NCBI RefSeq assembly: GCF_024181585.1
Contig: NZ_CP054258.1
Location: forward strand, 2,728,001 to 2,792,000
DNA: 64,000 bases
From: Treponema socranskii subsp. buccale
GTDB taxonomy: Bacteria; Spirochaetota; Spirochaetia; Treponematales; Treponemataceae
Direction: 5' to 3'
In this document: positions 1 through 8,380 of the stretch, one piece after another
Position numbering within the stretch: position 1 is the stretch's first letter
How the letters are laid out: the number at the start of each line of letters is the position of its first letter
Notes under the pieces: model-generated
The model's database searches: none
Told to the model about the DNA's origin: nothing
Seen by the model: only the letters and a program-made list of their open reading frames with translations
Position numbers and translations under genes: made by a program

Positions 1-627
1 ATTTTTATCTTCCTGCGACAATTTCGATTTTTTCCCTGCAACGACCGTTGCCGACGCGATCACCGCCGCACACACGATCGCCGCAGCCGCAGCTTCGAGC
101 AGAGCGTTCGGAAGCAGTAAAAGCAGCACGGCGATAAAACCTTTGCCTCCCATCGCGCTCATCATCCTGCCGCCCGCAAAAACATACAGCGCGCCGACGA
201 CAAAACACGTATGCGCAAGCGTCGAAATAAACGCGGCAAGCGCGGCGGAAACCGTTTTCGGCAAATGCGGAATGAGCGACAAAAGCCGCCATAAAAGCCA
301 AGCGGCTACGGCAAGAAGCGCACGCGGCAAAACCGAAACGGCGGGATTGATAAAAAGCGGATCGAGCGCGCCGGTCGGCGTTATGGCCGCAAGGATTAAA
401 CTGAACACGCCGAACACCGTGCCGACGGCGATCCCCGAAGCGAGAGCCGATGCACCTCCCGTCAGCATGACGGCGAGCAAAACCGGAATATGCATGATCG
501 TAATCGATGCATTCGGGCCGAGAGGAATCATGCCGAGGTGGAGCGGCGGCATACCGAGTACGACGACAAGCGCACAGAGCGCGCCCGTCAATGCGATTTT
601 TCTGTTTCGCGATACCGTTTTTTCCAT
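1..627 (-). CDS. ECF transporter S-component (partial, 3' end outside window)
   Basis: Substrate-binding membrane subunit of an energy-coupling-factor vitamin importer; it would work with the EcfA/EcfA'/EcfT module, which is not in the window. The 209 visible codons read open to the window edge and encode a very hydrophobic protein with about five membrane segments. It begins MEKTVSRNRKIALTGALCAL and carries the early GMPPLHLGMIPLGPNASITI stretch, with the ...NASITIMHIPVLLA segment typical of BioY/PanT-like S-components. The substrate cannot be told from sequence. The ATG at 627-625 has no Shine-Dalgarno, but a -10 box lies 7 bases before it, so it may be translated from a leaderless mRNA. 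The two other frames here are also long and open; they are shadows of this one. Confidence 0.75.
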   Translation of the reverse strand, partial: MEKTVSRNRKIALTGALCALVVVLGMPPLHLGMIPLGPNASITIMHIPVLLAVMLTGGASALASGIAVGTVFGVFSLILAAITPTGALDPLFINPAVSVLPRALLAVAAWLLWRLLSLIPHLPKTVSAALAAFISTLAHTCFVVGALYVFAGGRMMSAMGGKGFIAVLLLLLPNALLEAAAAAIVCAAVIASATVVAGKKSKLSQEDKN

Positions 628-634
628 ATGCTGT

Positions 635-663
635 ATCATAGCAAATTGTTATATATCTGACAA
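635..663 (-). promoter_or_regulatory. Sigma-70 promoter placing the start at the ATG (leaderless)
   Basis: On the minus strand TTGTCA (663-658) is followed after 17 bases by TATGAT (640-635), which is preceded by TGC as an extended -10. Only 7 bases separate the -10 from the ATG at 627, so the transcript should start at or within a base or two of the start codon. Confidence 0.6.
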
Positions 664-733
664 CGAGCGGCAAGATATAAAAATACAAAACGGAAAATAT
701 GCAGTGCGGCGCTCTCTATTGTAAAATATGTAC

Positions 734-768
734 TTACACGTGTTTATATGTTATAGTCATACGTGTAA
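734..768. promoter_or_regulatory. Inverted repeat upstream of the methyltransferase gene
   Basis: Arms TTACACGT (734-741) and ACGTGTAA (761-768) are perfect complements, 19 bases apart, and enclose a TATAGT -10-like box. It may be an operator for the gene starting at 787. No regulator is identified. Confidence 0.3.
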
Positions 769-786
769 TGAAATCTCCGAGTTTGT

Positions 787-1902
787 ATGAAAGATGCAAA
801 TTACAAAGAAAACAACGATTTTCTCACCACGCAAATAATTACCTATCTCGGAAACAAGCGCTTATTAATAGGCAATATTGAAAACGAAGTAAATACGATA
901 TCGAAAAAACTGCAAAAAGAAAAAATGATGTGCGCGGATATTTTTTCCGGATCGGGCATCGTTGCGCGCATGCTGAAAAAACATTCCGATACACTGATCG
1001 TAAACGATTTGGAAAATTATTCCGCCGTAATAAACAGCTGCTATTTAATAAATAAAAAAGACTATCCCGAAAAAAAATGTTCCGCACTCAGAAGCGAAAT
1101 TGAAAATCAAAGCATACACAAAAAATACCGCGGAATAATTTCACAAAATTATGCGCCGAAAAACGATAATGATATTTTACCGGGTGAAAGAGTTTTTTAC
1201 ACACATGAAAATGCCGTGTTGATCGATACGTACAGAAAACTGATCGATGAAGTCGTCGAAGAAGATACATTAAAAAAATTTTTTTTAGCACCTTTAATTA
1301 CCGAAGCATCCGTTCATGTCAATACGAGCGGTGTTTTCAAAGGCTTTTACAAAGACAAACATACGGGGATCGGCTGCTTCGGGGCTGCCGGTAAAAATGC
1401 CCTCTCCAGAATTTTCGGTAAGATAGAATTGAAAGAACCCGTTTTCAGTAATTATGAATCGAAGCTGCATGTATATCAAAAAGATGCGGTACAGCTTTCC
1501 AAAGAGTTAAAAGATTTGGATATAGCATATCTCGACCCTCCGTACAATCAACATCCGTACGGATCGAATTATTTTATGTTGAACCTTATTTTAATAAACA
1601 AACTCGACGTGGAAATAAGCAAAGTCAGCGGAATAACGCAAGACTGGAATCGCTCCGTATTTAATAAACCGTATTCCGCATTACACGCGATGGAAAAAAT
1701 AATCGCCAACTTGGACAGCAAATTCGTGATCATCTCTTACAATTCGGAAGGTTTTATATCCTTTGATGAAATGCGAGCCATGCTGCATAAATACGGAAAA
1801 TGTAAAACACGGGAAATCCGATACAACGCTTTTCGCGGAAGCAGAAATTTAAAAAACAGAGACATACACGTTTGTGAATATTTATTTATTTTACAAAAAT
1901 AA
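787..1902 (+). CDS. D12-class DNA adenine-N6 methyltransferase, solitary
   Basis: Transfers a methyl group from S-adenosylmethionine to adenine in a specific DNA site. The 371-residue protein has the Dam/D12 order: an N-terminal target segment (YLGNKRLL near residue 20), SAM-binding motif I DIFSGSGIVARML (51-63), and the catalytic DPPY at 250-253 followed by NQHPYGSNYF. No restriction endonuclease lies beside it, so it is either an orphan regulatory/defensive methylase or the remains of a restriction-modification system. It is more AT-rich than the genes around it, which fits acquisition by transfer. Start choice: ATG 787 gives the usual family N-terminus, but its ribosome site is weak. An inverted repeat with a -10-like box lies just upstream. 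Confidence 0.85.
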   Translation: MKDANYKENNDFLTTQIITYLGNKRLLIGNIENEVNTISKKLQKEKMMCADIFSGSGIVARMLKKHSDTLIVNDLENYSAVINSCYLINKKDYPEKKCSALRSEIENQSIHKKYRGIISQNYAPKNDNDILPGERVFYTHENAVLIDTYRKLIDEVVEEDTLKKFFLAPLITEASVHVNTSGVFKGFYKDKHTGIGCFGAAGKNALSRIFGKIELKEPVFSNYESKLHVYQKDAVQLSKELKDLDIAYLDPPYNQHPYGSNYFMLNLILINKLDVEISKVSGITQDWNRSVFNKPYSALHAMEKIIANLDSKFVIISYNSEGFISFDEMRAMLHKYGKCKTREIRYNAFRGSRNLKNRDIHVCEYLFILQK

Positions 1903-1911
1903 GGAATTGTT

Positions 1912-2031
1912 ATGCGCCGACATGACAGTTTGCGAAAACGCATTGAACAACATAAACCAAAAAACATAAAATCGGCGCTGTTTATTATCGGAGTTATACG
2001 CTTATGCTTCCGCTTCTTTACAATAAAATAG
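1912..2031 (+). CDS. Possible 39-residue basic membrane peptide
   Basis: A short reading frame starts 9 bases after the methyltransferase stop, behind a good Shine-Dalgarno (AAGGAA, 7 bases from ATG 1912). It encodes a basic N-terminus (MRRHDSLRKRIEQHK) then one hydrophobic stretch (ALFIIGVIRLCFRFF). It overlaps the first 28 bases of the next gene. It may be a real small membrane protein or a leader that couples translation to the gene at 2004. I recognise no family. Confidence 0.25.
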   Translation: MRRHDSLRKRIEQHKPKNIKSALFIIGVIRLCFRFFTIK

Positions 2032-2579
2032 ACCGCGATGAAATGAATGCTCACCTGCGCGCTAAAGGTTTCGCTCCCGTTTACACCGCATCGGCGAAAT
2101 CGCGCATCGTGCTCGTGGGGCAGGCACCCGGCCGGATCGCACAGGAAACACGAAAACCGTGGAACGATGCAAGCGGACGGCTGCTTCGAAAATGGCTCGG
2201 CGTAACGGACGAACAGTTTTATAACCCCGATCTGTTTGCAATTATGCCGATGGATTTTTATTATCCGGGAAAAGGCGCTCACGGCGATTTGCCGCCGAGG
2301 AAAGAATTTGCAAAAACATGGCACCCGAAGCTTTCGGCGCTTATGCCGGACGTCCGCCTGACGATTTTAGTCGGAGCGTACGCCCAAAAATATTATTTGG
2401 GAATGCGGGCGAAAAAAAGCCTGACCGAAACGGTGAAAGAATTTAATAATTATCTGCCCGAGTATTTTCCGCTCGTGCATCCCTCCCCGCTCAATTTCGG
2501 CTGGAGGAAACGCAATCCGTGGTTCGAAAAAGAAGTAATTCCGGTACTGCAGGAGGCCGTACAAAGAGCGATAGGCTAA
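2004..2579 (+). CDS. Uracil-DNA glycosylase family protein
   Basis: Predicted DNA glycosylase fold of the single-domain, about 190-residue uracil-DNA-glycosylase-like family, expected to act on deaminated bases in DNA. Motif 1 is seen as VLVGQAPGRIAQ (about residues 36-47), followed by the PWNDASGRLLRKWLGV helix typical of this group. Motif 2 is HPSPLNFGW (159-167), the conserved leucine-loop region. It lacks the four cysteines of the [4Fe-4S] family-4 enzymes as far as I can see. It follows the methyltransferase by about 100 bases and may be cotranscribed with it. Confidence 0.75.
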   Translation: MLPLLYNKIDRDEMNAHLRAKGFAPVYTASAKSRIVLVGQAPGRIAQETRKPWNDASGRLLRKWLGVTDEQFYNPDLFAIMPMDFYYPGKGAHGDLPPRKEFAKTWHPKLSALMPDVRLTILVGAYAQKYYLGMRAKKSLTETVKEFNNYLPEYFPLVHPSPLNFGWRKRNPWFEKEVIPVLQEAVQRAIG

Positions 2580-2673
2580 AGATTTATACTATCGCTATTG
2601 TTTAAAATAGAACACCGGGAATAGTACAAAGAGTGTGTTTTCGGTAGTATTAAAGTCCGATGGAGATAAGAAA

Positions 2674-3216
2674 ATGACAATTTACGATTATTCGGTACAG
2701 GATGCACAAGGAGGCAATGTACCTCTGAAAGATTATAAAGGGAAGGTTTTGCTGATTGTAAATACGGCAACAAAATGCGGGTTTACGCCGCACTACAAAG
2801 AACTTGAACAAATGTACGAAAAATATCATGAGCAGGGCTTGGAAATAATCGATGTACCGTGCAATCAATTCGGGGGGCAGGCACCGGGTACGAACGAACA
2901 AATCAGCGAGTTCTGCTCGCTCAATTACAACACGAAATTTCCGCAAATGAAAAAGTCGGACGTAAACGGTAAAAACGAATTGCCGCTGTATACATATTTG
3001 AAAGCGCAAAAGGGATTTGAAGGTTTCGGCGAAGGCAAAACGGCGCAGACGCTGCATGATTATATTACCAAAAGCAATCCCGATTATCAAAACAATTCCG
3101 ACATCAAATGGAACTTTACCAAATTCGTTGTCGCGCGTGACGGGACTGTCGTCGCACGTTTTGAACCGCCTGCTCCTATGGCCGATGTTGAAGCGTGCGT
3201 TGCAAAGCTGATGTAA
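2674..3216 (+). CDS. Glutathione peroxidase (cysteine form)
   Basis: Thiol-dependent peroxidase that reduces hydrogen and lipid peroxides; in bacteria thioredoxin is often the true donor. The 180-residue protein has the peroxidatic Cys35 in TKCGFT, the CNQFGGQ motif with the catalytic Gln, and the W146NFTKF motif. The catalytic position is encoded by TGC (cysteine), not the TGA/selenocysteine found in some spirochaete homologues. The start was set at ATG 2674, behind GGAGATAAG and matching the family N-terminus MTIYDYS; an upstream in-frame ATG at 2635 would add 13 unlikely residues. It stands alone between the glycosylase and the helicase and suits an anaerobe coping with oxygen. Confidence 0.92.
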   Translation: MTIYDYSVQDAQGGNVPLKDYKGKVLLIVNTATKCGFTPHYKELEQMYEKYHEQGLEIIDVPCNQFGGQAPGTNEQISEFCSLNYNTKFPQMKKSDVNGKNELPLYTYLKAQKGFEGFGEGKTAQTLHDYITKSNPDYQNNSDIKWNFTKFVVARDGTVVARFEPPAPMADVEACVAKLM

Positions 3217-3317
3217 AATACAGCTTTATAATGTAAAGTAACGACAAGATTTGCTTTAGGTATCGGTTATCTATATTACCTTTTTCTATCATACGACCGA
3301 TACATAATTCGTACACA

Positions 3318-6300
3318 ATGTCCGATATATCGTCTGCCGTTTTATCATATTTGGAAACGCTTTCTCGTGAAAAACTTATCGAATTAATAAATTATTTCGC
3401 CGCGACACATGAAGATATTCGATGCACACTTGAAAAAAAAGCCGGCGCCGTAAGCACAAAAGCGGAACCGGCCGATATATTCGCACAATCACCACCGGAA
3501 CTGCCGGAAGCGGACATATCCACAACGTCATCACAAGTCCTTGTTACTCGAAACAGTACGCCGCAGGAAAAAATCGATTTATATACATCGCTCTTTGTCG
3601 GCCGACAGGATGTCTTTGCGCTGCGCTGGTACAACGCAAAATCCGAGAAAAGCGGCTATTCGCCGGTATGCGAAAACAAGTGGCAGAGCGGGAAATGCGA
3701 TATGAAAAAATATTCATGCGCCTCCTGTCCGTTTAAACTTCCTGTTCCGCTTTCCGACGGCTATATTTTTAATCACTTGGCGGGAAAAGATTCCGCCTGC
3801 CGTGATGTCGTCGGTTTATATCCGCTTATGGAAGGAGACGTATGCCGCTTTCTCGCATTTGACTTCGACTCGCATACGGGAAGTTCCGATGCGTGGAAAA
3901 AAGATGCGGCGGCCGTACGTAAAACCTGTACTGCGTTTTCGGTTCCCGTTTCAGTTGAAATATCGCGGTCGGGAAAAGGCGCTCACCTTTGGATTTTTTT
4001 CAGCGAAAACATTGCCGCAAAACGTGCGCGCAATTTCGGGACATTGATTTTACAGGCTGCGATGAACGAACGGCATTCACTTCCGTTTGAATCATTCGAC
4101 CGTATGTTTCCCAATCAGGATACGATACCGAAAGGCGGCTACGGTAATTTAATCGCTCTGCCGCTGCAGGGACAGGCGGTAAAAAATAAGTGTTCCGTTT
4201 TTGTGGACGAAGATTTTATTCCGTTTGACGACCAGTGGGCATATTTAAGTTCCGTCAAAAAATTGTCCGAAAAAGCCGTGCAGGCGCGCTGTACCGAAAT
4301 TGCAAAGACCGTGTCCGGTTTTTTACCGAACGATTTCGATATCGGCGGGATCAATAAACCGGACGATTTCAATACCGACGAAATTAATAAAACAGACAAT
4401 ATTATTAAATTCGGAAGAACGTATAAGATTATTAAAAATCCGCCGAGCGATAATTCAGCGCGGAATAAATTATTGAACGTTTATTCAAGCGATCCGAACG
4501 CGCAATCAAACAATCAACCGGCACAAAATGCTCGACTGACGCAAAAAGATTTTTCTTCGATCGTGCACATTACATTTTCCAATCAAATCGAAATTGCAAA
4601 AGCCGGAATATCGGAGCGGGCTCTGGGGATTTTCAGACGGACGGCGGTTTTCTTAAATCCCGAATATTTTAAAAAACTTCAAATGCGGCTTCCGTTATAT
4701 AATATTCCTCGTTATATCGATTGCTCCGGTAAAACGGAAAACGCTTTGCGTTTGCCCCGCGGCAACCTCGCTCAAATCGAAAAATTATTAAATGATTGCA
4801 ATACGCATTACGAAATTACGGATAAACGCGAACAGGGAATACGCATTGAAATCAATTTTACCGGAAAACTGTACGATGAACAAAAAGCGGCTTTACAGGC
4901 GATGCTTAAATCGGATATCGGTATTTTATCCGCCGGAACGGGTTTCGGAAAAACGGTAACCGCCGCATCTCTCATTGCGGAACGAAAAACGAATACGATG
5001 ATCCTCGTGCAGACACATACGCTTTTGGAACAGTGGAAAAAGGCCGTCAAGCGGTTTTTGAATTACGAAGCGGGAACTATCGCCGCAGGAAAAGATACGT
5101 TGACGGGGATTATCGATATCGCAATTATTAAGTCGCTTACGGAAAAGAATTCCGATGCGGTAAAACCGCGGCGGCATACATACGGCATGCTTATCGTCGA
5201 CGAGTGTCATCACGTATCGGCATTCGGGACGGAAAACCTCGTAAAGAGCTTTCGTGCAAAATACGTGTACGGATTGACCGCAACGCCGATACGACGCGAC
5301 GGCAGGCAAAAGATTATCTTTATGCAGTGCGGGCGGATCCTCTATGCGACGACTGCGAAACAGATGAACAGCGTACAAAACTTTGAACACTATTTTATTC
5401 CGCGTTTTACGAACTTTCATATCGCTGCAGAAAATGCGGAGCTTTCGAAGTCCTCAATTCAAAATTATTATTCCGAAATGGTACAAGCGGAAGCGCGGAA
5501 TATGTTAATCGTTTCCGATGTACGAGACGCCGTTAAAGAAGGACGGACACCGCTTATCCTTTCCGACAGGATCGAACATTTAAAATTATTAAAAAATTAC
5601 CTCAAAGACGCTGCCCTCCATGTCATCGTGATTACCGGCAAAGGAACACAAAAGCAAAAGAAAGAACAGTTGGAAGCGCTCAACAAAGTTCCCGCATCCG
5701 AATCGCTTGTCGTGCTTGCGACGGGAAAGTATGCCGGAGAAGGCTTTGACGATCCGCGGCTCGACACGCTTATGCTTGCAATGCCGTTCAGCTGGAAGGG
5801 CACGCTTGCACAATACTGCGGACGCCTGCACAGAAATTTTGCGGGGAAAGAAGAAGTATTGATTTATGACTACGTCGACTTCCGTATTCAAGTTTTCGAT
5901 CACATGTACCGGAATCGCCTCAAAGGCTACAAGCAGCTCGGTTATACGATAAAGCCTGATTCCGATTCGGCTCAAAACGGAGCGGCACCGTCAAAGCTGT
6001 ATTCCGTCGACAACTGTAAAACCGATTTTATTAAAGACTGCATAAGCGCAAAAAAATCGGCCGTCATTTGCTCGCCGTATCTTTCCAAAACCGAAGTACA
6101 AAAATTTTTACCGCTTGTACCGAAAATACTTTCAAACGGGTGCAAAATCTTTATCACGACAAGGTTGCATGAAGATAAAGATCGACGCAAAAAGCAACAG
6201 CCGTATATCGATATGCTCGAAGCTGCGGGTGCTGTCGTTTTTGCGAAAGAAAATGTTTCGCAGCGGCTTGCCGTTTTCGATGAAAAAATTTTGTGGTACG

Positions 6301-6401
6301 GCAGCATCGACTTTCTCGGATATTCGGAAGCGGAAGACTGCAGCATCCGTATCTGCAATGCGGAGGTTGCGTCGGCTGTAGAAGCGGAAATTATTAAATG
6401 A
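3318..6401 (+). CDS. TOTE-type primase-SF2 helicase with C-terminal PLD-like domain
   Basis: A 1027-residue nucleic-acid enzyme in one chain. Residues about 85-310 are an archaeo-eukaryotic primase domain of the TOTE conflict-system kind: a cysteine cluster (Cys118-Cys138 region, CASCP), the catalytic acidic pair in LAFDFDSH, and the SRSGKGAHLWIFF strand. Residues about 510-870 are an SF2 helicase: Walker A GTGFGKT at 540-546, DECH at 628-631, GLTATPIRRDG, and motif VI QYCGRLHR. The last 140 residues (KSAVICSPYLSK ... YGSIDFLG) resemble the degraded phospholipase-D-like module found on related helicases. Such proteins are predicted to act in DNA repair or in defence against invading DNA. No partner genes lie beside it except the methyltransferase and glycosylase upstream. 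Confidence 0.8.
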   Translation: MSDISSAVLSYLETLSREKLIELINYFAATHEDIRCTLEKKAGAVSTKAEPADIFAQSPPELPEADISTTSSQVLVTRNSTPQEKIDLYTSLFVGRQDVFALRWYNAKSEKSGYSPVCENKWQSGKCDMKKYSCASCPFKLPVPLSDGYIFNHLAGKDSACRDVVGLYPLMEGDVCRFLAFDFDSHTGSSDAWKKDAAAVRKTCTAFSVPVSVEISRSGKGAHLWIFFSENIAAKRARNFGTLILQAAMNERHSLPFESFDRMFPNQDTIPKGGYGNLIALPLQGQAVKNKCSVFVDEDFIPFDDQWAYLSSVKKLSEKAVQARCTEIAKTVSGFLPNDFDIGGINKPDDFNTDEINKTDNIIKFGRTYKIIKNPPSDNSARNKLLNVYSSDPNAQSNNQPAQNARLTQKDFSSIVHITFSNQIEIAKAGISERALGIFRRTAVFLNPEYFKKLQMRLPLYNIPRYIDCSGKTENALRLPRGNLAQIEKLLNDCNTHYEITDKREQGIRIEINFTGKLYDEQKAALQAMLKSDIGILSAGTGFGKTVTAASLIAERKTNTMILVQTHTLLEQWKKAVKRFLNYEAGTIAAGKDTLTGIIDIAIIKSLTEKNSDAVKPRRHTYGMLIVDECHHVSAFGTENLVKSFRAKYVYGLTATPIRRDGRQKIIFMQCGRILYATTAKQMNSVQNFEHYFIPRFTNFHIAAENAELSKSSIQNYYSEMVQAEARNMLIVSDVRDAVKEGRTPLILSDRIEHLKLLKNYLKDAALHVIVITGKGTQKQKKEQLEALNKVPASESLVVLATGKYAGEGFDDPRLDTLMLAMPFSWKGTLAQYCGRLHRNFAGKEEVLIYDYVDFRIQVFDHMYRNRLKGYKQLGYTIKPDSDSAQNGAAPSKLYSVDNCKTDFIKDCISAKKSAVICSPYLSKTEVQKFLPLVPKILSNGCKIFITTRLHEDKDRRKKQQPYIDMLEAAGAVVFAKENVSQRLAVFDEKILWYGSIDFLGYSEAEDCSIRICNAEVASAVEAEIIK

Positions 6402-6408
6402 CAATATT

Positions 6409-6436
6409 CCGCCGATATACATACGTATACCGGCGG
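6409..6436. terminator. Strong hairpin between convergent genes
   Basis: CCGCCGATATAC (6409-6420) can pair with GTATACCGGCGG (6425-6436) at 11 of 12 positions around a 4-base loop. It lies 8 bases after the helicase stop and faces the convergent flavoprotein gene. There is no T-run on either side, so termination is only suggested by position. Confidence 0.4.
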
Positions 6437-6559
6437 GGTTATCGAAGGGACACGGTTTTGGTGCGGCGTGTCCGCGGCAAGCGGCAAGGTGTCGCCGCGT
6501 CACTCATTAATTGCTCGCCACGTTGATCGCCAGTTTGCCGCCGCGTCAATCGTCAAACG

Positions 6560-8368
6560 CTATTTTTCCGATGCGTTTTTTGCAGCGCTTTCGCCGGCAA
6601 GTTTTCCCGACGTAATTGCCCATGCATTGTTTGCACCGGAAGGAGAATCGTCACCCATAACACCGCCGCCGACTTCGCCTGCGGCATAAAGTCCGGGAAT
6701 GATTTTTCCGTCCGTGTCGATAACCTGCACACTGTCATTCAAAACCAAGCCGCCCATCGTCGTTGCAAAGCGCGGCTTTTGTTCGACAAGGTAATAAGGA
6801 CCGTCTTCGATTTTCGCTTTCATAAAGTTTGCCGGACGTCCGAAAGCCGAATCGGTTCCCGATGCGACAGAAGAATTGTACGTATCGATCGTAGCTTTAA
6901 GAGCCGCCGCATCCATATTCAAAGCGCCGGCAGCTTCTTCGACCGTCGTTCCGCGTATGAAAATCGGCTCGTGCGAACCGTTGTTTTTAAGCCACGAGTC
7001 GATATTTTCTTCCGAAATGCCCGCGTTTGCAAGCCTTTCCTTCCACATGTCGAAAGTTTTTTGATCCATGAATAAAAAGAGCATTCCGTCGGTTTGTTTG
7101 ACTTCGGTTTCGAGAATCGTGCGATTCGACGCTTTTTCGCTTACGACGCGCTTTCCTTCTTTATTGATAAGAATCGCACTGCCCGAATTAAACGCAACGA
7201 TATTTCCGGCGATCGTTGACTTCGCCATGCCAGAAGCAACTTCGATACCGTTCGGATAGCGTTTTCCGTACTGCATGAGCTGCCGCTGTGCATTGACCGC
7301 ATCGGTCAATATCAAACCGTCGCCGGTCGCGTTCGATCTGCCGTAGTACAGCGATTTTTGCAGATCTTCCGACAAAAGCGATTTGTTCGCGCCGTATCCG
7401 CCGGTTGCGATTACGACCGACTTTGCCGTTATGTCGTAAGTGTTGCCGCCGGAATCTTCGGCTATTACTCCGACAACCGTACCGCCGTCGCGTTTTAATT
7501 CGGTCGCCTTCGTATTCAAATGCAGATCGATATTCGTTGACGAAAGCTTTTGCAAAATACTTTTCATAAAACCGCTTCCGCCGCCGAGGTAGGCCAATTC
7601 CCTGTCGTTCGAATATTCGGCAAGTTTGTGCAGACCGCCTTTCATGTCGAATTGAACGCCGGCGTATTCGTTGAGCCAATCGCTCGCGGCTCCGACATTC
7701 CGCGCAAAAAGCGTAAGGGAGGCTTCGTTGTTTTTGCGAGCGCCGTTTTTCATAAAGTCGGCAACCATGCTCTGCACCGAATCATTTGTGACACCGGCTT
7801 CTTTTTGCAGTTTTGAACCCATGACAACCTGATTGCCGCCGCTGACGACGAGAGCCCCTCCGATCATGCCGGTTTTTTCCAAAAGCACTGTCTTCGCACC
7901 GAGTTGATCGGCACGCAAAGCAGCGCTTACGCCCGCGCCGCCCGCACCGATAACGACGACGTCGGCGCTGAGATTTTCGGTTTTTACAGGCGCTTTTTCT
8001 ATCGGTTTTTCAAAGTCTGCGGGATTGCCGCCCGCTTGTGCAATCGCCTGTCTGACCGCGTATTTAACGGCACTTGATGTAACCGTTGCGCCGGATACCG
8101 AATCAACGGCGAGGCTGTTTGTTTCGATTATCTTTTTCGGCAAATCGATAAGCGCCGGATCCGACAGCACGTCAGTTTCGCTTTCCTTCGTTATCGTAAT
8201 GCCGGAAATTTTTTTAGCCGAAAAGTTTACCGTAAGTTCGATCGGACCGTTATGTCCCGTAACGCTCACCGCGTAATCGCCGTCTTTTACGGCATTTTTC
8301 CCTGCGCAGCCGACCGCCGTAAAAGCAGCGAGCAACAGCGAACCGAATACATAAAAATATTTTTTCAT
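6560..8368 (-). CDS. Lipoprotein FMN/FAD reductase (fumarate/urocanate reductase family, altered active site)
   Basis: Predicted surface-anchored flavoprotein that passes electrons from covalent FMN to FAD and reduces an unsaturated acid as a respiratory acceptor. A signal peptide ends in lipobox AVGC (Cys21). An FMN-binding domain follows, with the covalent attachment motif SGAT (92-95), then a Rossmann FAD-binding motif GAGGAG (141-146) and C-terminal GGVMGDDSPSGANNAWAITSG. Where the two paralogues in this window have HHTMGG and H-G-x-N-R, this one has ATTMGG and MGDDSPSG. Residues that hold fumarate in characterised enzymes are therefore replaced and the substrate is probably different. 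It starts 12 bases after the next paralogue's stop and is likely cotranscribed with it. Confidence 0.85.
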   Translation of the reverse strand: MKKYFYVFGSLLLAAFTAVGCAGKNAVKDGDYAVSVTGHNGPIELTVNFSAKKISGITITKESETDVLSDPALIDLPKKIIETNSLAVDSVSGATVTSSAVKYAVRQAIAQAGGNPADFEKPIEKAPVKTENLSADVVVIGAGGAGVSAALRADQLGAKTVLLEKTGMIGGALVVSGGNQVVMGSKLQKEAGVTNDSVQSMVADFMKNGARKNNEASLTLFARNVGAASDWLNEYAGVQFDMKGGLHKLAEYSNDRELAYLGGGSGFMKSILQKLSSTNIDLHLNTKATELKRDGGTVVGVIAEDSGGNTYDITAKSVVIATGGYGANKSLLSEDLQKSLYYGRSNATGDGLILTDAVNAQRQLMQYGKRYPNGIEVASGMAKSTIAGNIVAFNSGSAILINKEGKRVVSEKASNRTILETEVKQTDGMLFLFMDQKTFDMWKERLANAGISEENIDSWLKNNGSHEPIFIRGTTVEEAAGALNMDAAALKATIDTYNSSVASGTDSAFGRPANFMKAKIEDGPYYLVEQKPRFATTMGGLVLNDSVQVIDTDGKIIPGLYAAGEVGGGVMGDDSPSGANNAWAITSGKLAGESAAKNASEK

Positions 8369-8380
8369 ATGTAGTACCGC

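Noticed and set aside
5-724. Two long open frames (227 codons on minus, 193 on plus) over the same bases as the ECF gene
   Set aside because: Arg/Cys-rich or compositionally odd translations without family resemblance. The third frame gives a coherent membrane protein with a promoter at its ATG.
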